From assembly GCA_013399855.1 (NCBI GenBank), contig VXAY01007404.1:62001-126000 (forward strand): DNA of 64,000 nt, given 5' to 3'. Of the stretch, positions 23,046 through 33,584 are shown piece by piece. Position 1 is the stretch's first letter. Every line of letters starts with the position of its first letter. The DNA comes from Oxyruncus cristatus (lineage: Eukaryota; Chordata; Aves; Passeriformes; Cotingidae). The translations under genes and the position numbers were made by a program. The notes below the pieces were generated by a model, which had not been told where the DNA came from, did not search any database, and saw nothing but the letters and a program-made list of their open reading frames with translations.

Positions 23046-26000
23046 CCAAAATTAATTTTCAATAAAACTGATGCTGTCAATAATTCCAATTTGCATGCGT
23101 CATGCTAGAAAATTTGAGCCTAACACATTCTTCCTATGTGCTTAGAAAATAACTTGAAAATGCTAATGGCACCTGTGGAAAGGATGAGTAGATACAATCC
23201 ACAACACTTTTTTTTTTAATTAAAACACCAGTGTTGACTTAAGAAGTGTCTTTTTCTTTTAACTTTAGATTTACTGGGAGATCTCAGCTGGTGAAGATAC
23301 AACATGCCTGTGCAGTACAAAAGAGTATGTTGCACAGTGAGCCAGCTCTAAAAACAAAAACCACAGCAGTGTTAGTTTTGCAGCACCTTCAGAAAACAAG
23401 GCTGTGATACAGGATATGTTGCATGGAGTTTTGAACTTATCTAGATTATCTCCTCAGGTTAAAACATCGAATTCAAGCTCTATTGTGTCTTTTATTCAGG
23501 CTACTGAAATCTTTAATGTAGTCTTAAGTAATTCTAGTCCTTGCCCTTAAATTAGTTTGTCTTTCTTTTCAGAGTAGAGAATGAGTACCTCCTTAGGCCA
23601 CTGCACCACATTAGTGTACTTGAGTGGGTGAAGCTTCACCTAGTTTATTTCAAGTACTCGACCATCTTTCTCTCTTTGCAAACCACACGCTGAAATTTCT
23701 TACACGTTTAATTTTAAAGCAGAATTTGTCAGCCTCAGCAGTTCTCAACTCCCACTTTACAACTTGTCAAATGATTACTGAGGCATTAAAATAATAATTA
23801 AAAAAGAAAAAAAAAAACCCTGGAGATTTTTTTTTTTTTTTTGTTAAAAGGAAGCTGAAAATCAACTTGTCCACGTCAACAACAAAAAGAAAACAAAATC
23901 ATAATAAATTAACATGCCAAAAAGAAAAAGGATAAAAAGAAAGCAGTGAATGCTAATTTTAGCACTAACTTGCTAAAAAGACTGAGTAGCACATATAGAA
24001 TTGTAATTATTAAAAGGGAAAACTATACCTTTGTGACATAATGTCCATTCAAGCTTCTCTTGACACAATTCATGACTTAAACAAATTACAAATTTATGAA
24101 TGAAAAGTTAAGAGTGACTATGAAAGAGCTTGTTTAATATTTTTGTATTAAGCTGTCATGCAAAGTAATAAGACCTTGCTCTCTTTTTTATCAAAAAACA
24201 AACCCAAGCAAAAAATGCAAATTGTTGCGGGTTTATTTTAGAATTAAAATCAATAATTTTGGTGGGTCTTTCTGACTTTAAAGGAGGAAGGACTATGTAA
24301 GAATTATGATACTCAGAGAACAAAAAAAACCCATGTTCATATGGAGTAAGCAAGCTCAAATTTCAGAGGACCACAATCCGAGCATTTAATACTACTGTTC
24401 TCTAAGTTTCACTGCAATACAGAGTTATCAGCATCTTCTGAACAATAAATGAATGAGGAGAAAAAGACTATTTCTCCCTTTACCTCTTTTTAAATGTTCC
24501 AAGTGAACCTTCACAGACCCATCACCTAGTGCTTTCGGTCCTGACAAATTGACCTTAGAGTACGTTGATTTAGATATTCTTAGAGTTGAAAATTACATGC
24601 TAAAGAGAATGACCAAGAACGTTAGTTATAAAAAAACATTAAAATTTTTTACTGTGATACCTGCTTTTATGTCCACAGTTCACATTGTATTGAGCGCGTT
24701 TTTTTTTTTTTCCTTTTTTATCAGGTAGGAGAAAGACAATGGTGAAAGTGGTACTTAAAGATGAGAGGTCGTAATAGGAAGATTTATTCATACAGGTCAC
24801 AAAAAGTTTCAACTAAAATGCAAGTACTTTAAAATAATATGATCAAAATAATTTACCAGAGAATTTTTATGGCTGCTTAGCTACTGCAAGAAACAGTTCA
24901 CAAAAACAGCCACTGAAAATAACTTCTCTTACTGCCTATATGAAGTACATGAAATTTTACTTTTTCTTATATAGACTTACTTTTCTAAGGATGCCCTTAT
25001 CCTTACCCTGAATAATCCCATTTTCTCTGAGAACTGAAGCAGCCATGCCAGATTTCACTGAAACAGCTACCGGATGCCATGTCTGAAGTTTACTCTGGGT
25101 CAGTATGCAGGTGCTGCTGGATTTGCCTGGTTGATCAGACAGGTCTATGATGGGTTGTTCAGGACTGGAATAATTTTGTTTTCAAGGTTTTAACCTCTAT
25201 GAATATAGAAGCGTTTGAAAGCATAAACATGATGTAAAAATGGAAACAGCACAGATGGGAAGCTTTTCAATGAATTTCTCCTGTGTCTGACAATGGACTT
25301 CTGTTCCACTGCACCTGCAGTGAGGATTGGTCCTTCATCACTGACCATGGAAACCTCAAAGAAGAAAAATCTCAAAATGGATGATCTGGTGTCTAAGAAG
25401 GTACAATATCCAATTACATTTCTTGGTGTTCCAGGATCCATGGCCCATGTCTCATCTATATTTTTGTCTGAGCTCACAGAGTATTCTTTCCCTCTCTGAT
25501 GACAGTGTCTATTTCTCTCCTCTCTTCAGCTGCCTAGTTTCAGAAATTGCATCAGAAAACAGTATCTTTTAAATCTGTCTTCTGTATGTTATTATATCAA
25601 ATTAATACTAAATTATATTTTAATAATATTATAATACTAATTGAATATAAAATCAATCTATACTTTTGACATCCCTGTCTTCCTTAGACCTTAGTCAATA
25701 TTTTTTGCATGGTTCAACATTAGTGACAAGCAGAATTTAGAATGATGATGAACATAAACAACCCCGTCCATAGAAAGTATAACCATCTAAATTTGAGAAA
25801 TCTATGTTAAAAATAAGTGTTTAGTGAATGCATTCAGTAGGATACAGAGCAGTTGAGTCAGTGCCTGCATACATGTATGAGAAATAACACTAGAAAATTC
25901 ATAGGATTGTTAGCAAGCAGTCTAGCATGTTTGTTATTAATATAGGAATAAATCTATAGGGATTCTACAGGCCCTAGGGGGGAAAAAAACAATCTTTTGA

Positions 26001-26451
26001 AATTGTCTAGTCTATAAACTCTTGCTATAGCAAAAAAAGCTGGACAGACATTATGGCACCATCTTATCAAGTGGTTGCCAAGGTAACCTTGAATGAAAGT
26101 GCAAGAACAGGACAACTCATCACTTTCCTAGGTTGTGTGGAGCACACAGAGGGACTATTACTACTTAGAGGTCACAGACTGAGATAGTCTGCCGGTTACA
26201 GTGGAGTGAGCAGGTAATTATACAAACCAAATTATTGCGGGTCCTCAGTTGTGTTGGAATAAATCTAACACACATGACTTCCTGCTATTAGTAATTTTTA
26301 ATTTTGTCTTTACCTTTGGGATGCCAAATAAATAAATAAAATGCAAAAAATTTATACGTATTCGTGTTCTTAAAATGCAAATGTAGTGCTTTCAAAGCTG
26401 AAAATATGAATTATTGTTTATTATTCTTACACCGTATTGCATGGTGAGATA
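23046..26451. other. AT-rich stretch without recognised genes
   Basis: Contains an A-run directly followed at a short distance by a T-run (23799-23842), a T-run at 24701-24714, and very AT-rich sequence at about 25590-25660. About 25190-25500 is open on both strands and has an exon-like look, described as a finding. No supported gene. Confidence 0.6.
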
Positions 26452-26800
26452 TGTGGGTATCCCCAGAAATGTTAAGGCAGCAGAAAGAATTCAAAAAAAG
26501 TTTATTTAGAAGGCCAGAACACAAAAACCTAACAGTGTGCACTGGGCCTCAGGGAGGTAAAGGCAAGGTCCCACCTCTCAGGGCCCCTTTTATCCTCCCT
26601 TGTTTATCCCCTGTCTTCTCAAGGCCTCAGTGCAAGCCCATAAGGGCAATCTCTCTCCTCTCATATATCAGAGAGGCTGAGAACTTCTCTTGCTATGCGG
26701 GGGCTGGGGAGAAGAAAACATTGAAACTGCCTTTGAGAAAGAGTCACCATTTAGGCAGAAAGTCTTCTTAGCAAAAATCGAGTCCCTGAGTTTTCATTAC
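26452..26800 (-). mobile_element. probable solo LTR of an endogenous retrovirus
   Basis: Read on the minus strand, this GC-richer block has the layout of an LTR. A TATA box GGATAAAAGGGG (26584-26595) is followed about 80 bp downstream by an AATAAA poly(A) signal (26501-26506). Some 50 bp further it ends in GGGGATACCCACA, giving the canonical CA end at 26452. The upstream (U3) boundary is uncertain, somewhere between about 26770 and 26810. I could not find a matching target-site duplication or flanking internal retroviral sequence, and I do not recognise the family. An open frame across it on the plus strand is without meaning. Confidence 0.55.
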
Positions 26801-29346
26801 AAATTCTTCTCAAATTATATCTATCCCTACAGGATGTATAAAAAAATCTACAAAATTTCACCCCTTTTTTGTTTCCCAATCTGTGTAAATGTAGAGGAAT
26901 TAATTCTGATCTTTTAAATTTTAAGTATATCAAAACCATTAGTATTTTAATCAAGCTTAAATTCCTACTCTGAGGTACAAACCTAATATGTTTATATTGT
27001 AAAAATACACCTTTAAAAAAAAAAAAATGTTGTGTAAGGCTCATGAATAAACATGACTTAAATGTTTAATGAAAATTTTTCAAGACTTTTGAACTGTAAG
27101 TCATATTTTCTAATAATTCTGCCACAATATTGTTGTGCACACCCAAATCATACAGTATGATAATGTACACACATTGAGATGAACAAACTAACTGAGTTTG
27201 GACCCATCTTGAAATCTTGAATTCTGTTTGGGTTTCACTTTTTTTATATATATATATATATATGTATATATCTATCTATATATATATATGTATATATATA
27301 TATATCTAAAAAGTGAATATCTGGCATGGTATATATGTTTTTAGGAGGCTATAATTTAAAAAAAAATAAAAAAGAAAAAAGCAAAATCCTTTTAAACAGA
27401 CTTGAAATCATCTGGTTAGATAAGATCATTTGTGTTTGCAAGGTGACATTTGCACGTTGCCATGTCCAAGATGTGTACTTGTCTTTTTGTCCTAAGCCCT
27501 TCCACTTTGCATCATATTATTTTCTTTTCAGAGTTGGCTTGCACTGAAACTGTTAAAAGTGCAGGCATCATAAACCCAGGTCTCACTAAAAAAATTAAGT
27601 AGGGCTATTCTTCAATATTTTGGCAAGACCTATAAAACAAATTTTAAGTCTGGACACTTTGAGCTAATTAAGCGTATGATGACAAAAACTGTCTTTTCAC
27701 TGTGGGAGCACCACATTGCTCCAGGGCCTCCCTTGTCAGTGTGTGCATCTTTCTCCATGGCTTGCTGTGTCTTAGCTGAGCAGAGGCACTTGACCTGGAG
27801 CCTGTGCCATACCCTAGAAGCAATAGCTGGGTATGCTCTGCAAGATGCCCATGTCTCTTTACTTGCCTTTTAACTTAGCCTGAACTCCTCACCCTTCAGA
27901 AAAGAGAGGTCAAGTGTGATTATAGCCAATTGTTATAGGGAGATGTGGTTAGGTTTTTGATCAGAACATCAGGAAAAGGGCAGCGACGGGGAGAAAGTGA
28001 GAGAGGTTACATTGAAAGGTACTGTTGCATTTCCCCTAAAACGGGCTTATACTGTGCTTGTCATTCTGCTTTGTAGAAACCCATTTAGCATTTATCTCAT
28101 GCTGATCTACTGCTCAGAAGAGCTAGCTCTTGAAGGGATAACGTAAGAACCAAGAAAAGTCAGTTAATGTAATTTCTTTACAAATTACTAAAGCGGTTTT
28201 GATTTAGTTCTAAAGATTTCTGTGAAAACATGTAGAAAGAGCTGCCCATACATAAGCCTGTGGAAAGTGACTCGGTAGCTTTGTTCCTATGGAAAGAGCT
28301 TGTCATAACATAAATCAGTGGTGGTATGATTCACCAAGCTGCTTTGGTGCCGCAGTAAAGGTATAAAGCAGTCACCATCAGGTTTACCAAAGCGGTGATA
28401 GGGAAAATATTGTGGAATTAAAGACTTCTGTGACATACAGTAATGTTTTTCTTGTGCAAAAAAGACTGGTCATCATTGGGGGGTTTATTTATCGAAAAAA
28501 AAAAAAAAGTTGGAAGCTAACACAATGATTCCTCACAATTCGCTACAACAAAATCAAAATGGTCACAAATATCTTTGATGCATTGTGTCAGTATCCTGAA
28601 TCTACATTTTATCAAGGTTTTCACACTTTCTCTATGTTTCTCATATTCTTTTCTCAAGATTTGTAATAATTTCTTGGATTAATGAGAACTTAATTCCTAC
28701 TAAACCTTTCAGGATAATAGTGCATGCACACAGAATTGCACAAAAAGCAGATTTACAGTATCAACTGATTCCTGTCATGAACATCTGATAGCATCACAAT
28801 AAAAAAAAATATGAATTAGCTTTGAACAAGTTTTTCATGTAACAGGAGAGCTCATAGAAATTAATAAAGTGCCTGCACCTATTGTAGAGGATAATTCTTT
28901 GGTCAGCTAAAAAAATTCCTACCCTGTTTAATAAATTCCTGAGGGTAAATTAGAAAAACATTTTGTAATTGGCCTTATTCATCAAACTGAGGATATGGTT
29001 ACATTCAAAAACAAGAATGAATCTTCAGGCAGGTATGTGGTTTTTTGGGATTTTTTTTTGTTGGTTGTTTGGTTTGCTTTGCTTTTTTCCAGTGACATTG
29101 TGTTAGATAAGCATAACAGCTTCTCAGAAGTATCTGTTAAAGCAAATGAAAGACAGCTTACAACTGAAAGCAGAATTTTAGCTAAATCAATCACATTGAT
29201 GATAATAGTAGGTGTGACATATATTATTTAGTGGTGGATTTAGGAAATATTTCATAGAATTTCAAAGAAATACATTTAACAATTATAGGAGTGGATGAGA
29301 AACTTTTTATATATGATACTATTATCAGTATAAAATATAATGAAAT
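26801..29346. other. AT-rich stretch without recognised genes
   Basis: Holds an A-run at about 27014-27027, the TA repeat described separately, an A-run at 28495-28508 and a T/G-rich patch at 29041-29090. No exon or element recognised. A 65-codon frame at 27676 lies in a mildly GC-richer patch and is not supported as a gene. Confidence 0.6.
27244..27306. repeat. (TA)n dinucleotide repeat
   Basis: Alternating TA over about 60 bp with TGTA, CTATCTA and TGTA interruptions. Self-complementary and likely variable in length. Confidence 0.97.
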
Positions 29347-29572
29347 AATCACAGAATCATAGAATGATAAGGGGTTGAAAGGGACCTTAAAGATCATCTA
29401 GTCTAAACCCCCACTGCCATGTGCAGGGACGCCTCTTCCTAGACCAAGTTGTTCAAGGCCTTATCCAACCTGTCCTTGAACACTGCCAGGCTTGGGGCAT
29501 CCACTATTTCCCTGGGCAACCTGTTCCAGTGTCTCACCACCTTTGCAGTAAAGAATTTCTTCCTAAACATAA
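29347..29572 (-). mobile_element. CR1 LINE, 5'-truncated 3' fragment
   Basis: The best-preserved CR1 of the window, in reverse orientation. The plus strand runs AATCACAGAATCATAGAATG, GAAAGGGACCTTAAAGATCA (29378), ACCCCCACTGCCATGTGCAG, CTTGAACACTGCCAGGCTTG (29484), GGGCAACCTGTTCCAGTGTC (29514) and GCAGTAAAGAATTTCTTCCT. The match stops abruptly near 29572, where an A-rich AAAT repeat begins. Truncated, non-coding copy. Confidence 0.95.
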
Positions 29573-29585
29573 ATTGAAATAAGAA

Positions 29586-29640
29586 CAAATAAATAAATAA
29601 AATAAATAAATAAAAAATTAATTAAAACTAACTAAAAAGA
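29586..29640 (+). repeat. (AAAT)n A-rich repeat next to CR1
   Basis: AAATAAATAAAT units with AATTAATT and ACTAACT interruptions. It abuts the truncated (5') end of the reverse-oriented CR1, which may be where the element integrated into an A-rich target. Confidence 0.9.
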
Positions 29641-30460
29641 CAAAGAATTATAAATATAAACATGCTGTCCCAATTTGTCTAATAATGGAAGTCATTGCAA
29701 CAAGTAAATACTTTCCAATCATTCACTTTTTAAAATATTTTTATGCAACATTCCCACCTGTTCTATTGAAAGGTGCCTCAGAGGCATTCGCCTGCTTTCC
29801 TGAAACAAAAAAATGAAGTAGCAAATTTTATTGTTAGTCCACTGACTTCACTGCTAAAAATACCAAACTCTGCTAGTAATACAAAACGATATACACCGTC
29901 AGCTCTTCCAGCCTGAGCAATCACCCAACACATGGAGCCTTTTTAATTGATTGCCAGAATAAAAATCTTTGACTGTATTATTCCATTGTTTCATGGGAAT
30001 ATGTGTGTTTGTTTAATCCTCTTGCCTTTCTTCCATCATGTTGGGAACAAGCGGGGAGGGCACCTAAAGATTCTGAGATTTACCTTTTCAGTAACTATCT
30101 TGGCCAGTGGAAAATACGCTGTTTGGCTTTCTCCCAGGTCCGTGCAGCACACGCCACCCACCGCCTGCCTGTTGGTCTGCTGCTTCACTTGCACAGCTGC
30201 AGCCGCTGAAACCACGGGGGTCTTACGTTTGCCTTTGCTTTTCCAGCTTGCAGTTTTGCTCTGACCTCTCAGCTTCTGACTAGGCTTTCCAAGCAGCAAG
30301 TTGCTGTGTATGCTGGCAGCCCACTGTTTCAGCATTTAATTACCACTTGAGAGAGATTTAATTCCTCCTTCTGTTTAATGTGAATGAACAGTGGTGATCA
30401 AGACTCTACTAAAACATTGTTATTTAAGGAAGAAACTGAGGGGCAGCCAGTGACCTAGCT
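29641..30460. other. stretch containing a CpG-bearing patch, no assigned gene
   Basis: Mostly AT-rich, but about 30100-30300 is GC-richer and carries around seven CpGs, unusual here. About 100 codons are open on both strands across it. I recognise no protein family in either reading. See the finding for the exon-like features. Confidence 0.5.
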
Positions 30461-30580
30461 GAACAACAAAAAAAAAAAAACACACCTCCCAAAAAAACCC
30501 CAACAGCAACAACAAAAAATACCCCACAAAAACACAAAACAAACAATCAAACAAACAAACAAAAAACCCACCAAAAACCC
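30461..30580 (+). repeat. A/C-rich low-complexity tract
   Basis: A-runs broken by single C or CCC (CACACCTCCC, CCCCAACAGCAACAAC, AAACAAACAAAC). On the minus strand it encodes an F/V/C-rich pseudo-peptide that mimics a membrane segment and should be ignored. Confidence 0.93.
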
Positions 30581-31450
30581 AGGCTGTATTTGAAGGATAA
30601 AGAGATGAAAAGATGAAAAACACACATGTATATTTGATTTGCAATAATACCTCCACAATATATTTGTGTTTGCATGTATGAATACATAGTAAACACACAG
30701 ATAAAACTGACTGAGAGATTAGAGACTGAGGTGTCTAAATTTCTTATTACCTCAGGTTTCTAGTTTACAGATACACTTTTTTTTTTCACCACGCCATCGA
30801 AGCGTGTAAGAAATCTTTATCTTTATCAGAATGCAAAATAAGGCGGTGTTTTTCATGACTATGCCTGCTCAATTCCCCCTAATCTAGCTAAATTTCCCTA
30901 TTTGATGAGTGATGCCGGAGGGGGGTGGGGGGGATATGATCTTAGCACTTTGTTATTGAAGATGAGAGGAAGAAAGTGACATTGGGTCTAGCATTTAAAG
31001 TAAAAAGCAGAGATAAATGTGTAGAGGACATCGTATTTGAAGCCAGATTCCATCTGTGGACAAGGCAGAGACTATATTCAGTCTTTTACATATTGTTAAC
31101 CCTAAAAGATCCTCATGTCTCCAGCAGTAAATTTGTGTCAAAGATAAGATTTTTGGGGATAGCAGTGTATTTGTACACCTGTATGCATCTCATAAAATGC
31201 ACAGAAGTCTGAAACAGACTTATAATCCAAGACAGGTATAATTCTTGGAGAAAAGAAGTAATGACATTATCCAGAAAACATACCTGGAGAACATTGATAA
31301 AGCTTTCTAATTAAACATATCTAGATTAACATACTTTTATTATTTTATATATTATTATATATTATATTGACATTAAAATTGTATTAATTTATATGTTAAT
31401 TAATTTGTATTGTTTTCATTTTGTTCCTTTGATGCTAGTCACTTTGAATA
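30581..31450. other. non-coding stretch
   Basis: AT-rich. Includes a G-rich run GGAGGGGGGTGGGGGGG at 30917-30933 and a very AT-rich interval at 31325-31415. No gene recognised. Confidence 0.6.
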
Positions 31451-31960
31451 TTAAAAGATGCATGGTGCGTGGTGACAAGTAGTTCCTCCATGGGAGAAGG
31501 TTCGTTCCCTTAAATCCCACTGGTCTGCCCTTTTAGCTCTCTTCCTGCATGATAGCATTGGCCTTTTGTGGTGACCTGGAGGCCGGACACCCCTAGGCTT
31601 GAGACCTACACCCTGATGATCAGCATTCAGAGAGAAGAGAGAAAGGGGGAGTGATTGACAGCATATTGCGCTCAAAGGTGTTAATGCTTTCCACCCACCA
31701 TTCCTCTTTACAGCCACAACACACAAGCCCTGCCAGCACTCTCTTCCACCTGGAAAGCTCATCTGAAGCATACAAGGACCGGTCCCCAGCATGCACCAAA
31801 TCTGTATTTCGATCACTTTTTTAGCACCTTGACACACCTGTCTGGAAATGTGTACAGCCAGAATCTTACCTGGAAGAGTTAAGAAAGAATATGCTACCAG
31901 CTGAAAAGAATAATTTAGTTGAAACTTTTTGAGGTAGCTGTTTTGTAGTGAGAATCTCAA
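31451..31960 (-). other. GC-richer patch with the longest open frame of the window
   Basis: A 169-codon frame is open on the minus strand. I do not recognise the product. It has no signal peptide, no membrane segment and no domain motif, and it is rich in R, C, H and G in its second half. The start codon has no special context and the first 40 codons lie in AT-rich sequence. The patch could be a fragment of a degraded retroviral element or an unrecognised exon; there is no 3' tail or LTR end to decide. A pyrimidine-rich stretch ending CTTCCAG and followed by GTAAGA lies inside it at 31864-31885. Confidence 0.3.
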
Positions 31961-32978
31961 AAGACCTTTAATGTTTCAAATTATTATCAATGCCTGTTTT
32001 CACTGTCACTAGTGTTCGGATGTTCCTTAGATAAACCATTTTATTTTGATCATAATATTATCGACTGTTTACAGAAGGCATGTTTAATTAAAGAGTATTT
32101 TATTGGGATTTCAGAGAGAAAAACTAATCAGTGATTTAATAATAGGGAAAAAAATTCTCCCAATGTATAGCAAATGACATTTACGTCTTTCATCATAACA
32201 ATATAAAGAAACAAAATATTAGGAAGACACAATGCTCTACCGTAGTGTTATAACATTTATTCAATTTCTGTCCTGGAAGCTCAAGTTCAGTAAGTTTTGT
32301 GAGCAGATATTGAACTCTCCCTCTCTTCCTTCTCAGGTCTTTTGCTCTTCAGCTGAGCTCGCTGTGCAGGAGGAGCTAAATCCTGTCTCCAGGAGGTATC
32401 ACTGTGTGTTGAAAACTGATGGAGTGTACTGTAGGAGAAATACAGGAAAATTGTGGTGTTTCCCAGTGTTTTGTTATACTAAATGCATAGTCTACATTTA
32501 GATTATGGCATCTAGCCTCTTGGACCAGCAGACTTTATGAGGTTTTTGGTTTTCATCTTGTAGGGATCCATCACTTCAAGGAGCTGAGCAGCCCTTGGAG
32601 GTAGCCATCTTGGATGCCTGCAACTCATGGAGCCTCTGGACTAAGATACATTTCACCAGGGAACAGCCCCAGAACTGTAAAATATCTTTGTCCTTTCTGA
32701 AACTGAACAAAATAAGCAGAATTCTTAATTTCTGTGCTGGTTTTCAATACTGGGCACCAATGGAACATGGTACAACATCTATATTTTTGTGGTGGCTTCT
32801 AATCCCTCCAGAGGTGCACCTGTTTTTATTTTACCTTATCCCACTCAGCTTTGAAGAGCTTTTCAACCAGGCAATGTACCTCTTGTGTTTTTCTTTAAAT
32901 GGGAAGTTACATTCCAGGCAATAATAGCTTAAAGGTCAGGAGTCACCTAAGTGACTATCTGTCCTTTAATTAGGTTAT
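31961..32978. other. non-coding stretch upstream of the LTR
   Basis: No recognised repeat. Open frames at 32232-32501 and 32595-32924 are without recognisable domains. The interval around 32330-32410 is mildly GC-richer. I see nothing that supports a gene. Confidence 0.55.
32974..32978. repeat. target-site duplication, left copy (GTTAT)
   Basis: GTTAT immediately precedes the TG start of the LTR and is repeated exactly after its CA end at 33580-33584. Five bp is a normal duplication length for avian endogenous retroviruses. Confidence 0.8.
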
Positions 32979-33579
32979 TGTACTTTTTTCAGCTGGGACA
33001 GAGTTTAATTTCCTCTTAGCTAGTGCAGTGTTGTGTTTTGGATTCAGTATCAGAACAATGATTTGGTTGTGGCTAAGTAGTGCTTGCTCTAAATCCAGGA
33101 TTTTTCAGTGTTTCCTGCAAACTCTACCAGCAAGGAGGTGCACAAGAAGCTGAGAGGGAACCCAGCCAGGACAGCTGACTTGAAGTGGTCGAAGGGATAT
33201 TCCTTCCCATAGGCCATCATGCCCAGTATATAAATTAGGGGAGTTACCCAGAAGGTGCTGATTGCTGCTCAGAGACAGGCTGGACATCAGTCAATGGGTG
33301 GTGAGAAATTGTGTTGTGCACCACTTGCTTCTCTTGTGTTCTGTTACTTTCTCTCCCTCTCCTTATCATTACAATTATTATTATTAACATTATTAGAATG
33401 TTTTGTTATTATAAGTAATAATATAACTGTAACATTTTGCTTCCATTATTAAATTTTTCTTGTCTCAATGCATGAGATTTCCCTTTCCTTTCTGATTCCT
33501 CTGGGAGTGTGGTGGGGTGAAAGGGAGTTAGAGAGTGGCTGAGTGGTACTTAGTTGCCACCTGTGGTTAAACCACATCA
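32979..33579 (+). mobile_element. solo LTR of an ERVL-like avian endogenous retrovirus
   Basis: A 601-bp element begins TG and ends CA, flanked by a perfect 5-bp duplication. I recognise the sequence as an avian ERVL-type LTR: CAGCTGGGACAGAGTTTAAT near the start, GAGGTGCACAAGAAGCTGAG (33136), GCCAGGACAGCTGACTTGAA, AGGGATATTCCTTCCCATAG and the end TTGCCACCTGTGGTTAAACC. TATATAAA at 33227-33234 is the TATA box and ATTAAA at 33448-33453 the probable poly(A) signal, so transcription points to the plus strand. An ATTATTATTAACATTATTA-rich segment in R/U5 is normal for this family. No internal retroviral sequence is present on either side; the provirus has collapsed to one LTR by recombination. Confidence 0.88.
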
Positions 33580-33584
33580 GTTAT
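33580..33584. repeat. target-site duplication, right copy (GTTAT)
   Basis: Exact repeat of 32974-32978, directly after the LTR end ACCACATCA. It fixes the right boundary of the insertion. Confidence 0.8.

Noticed and set aside
26451..26771. 106-codon plus-strand frame
   Set aside because: It lies antisense within the probable LTR and has no domain.
30917..30933. Canonical G-quadruplex
   Set aside because: The G-run pattern (2, 6, 7) does not cleanly give four tracts of three with loops. It is borderline at best.
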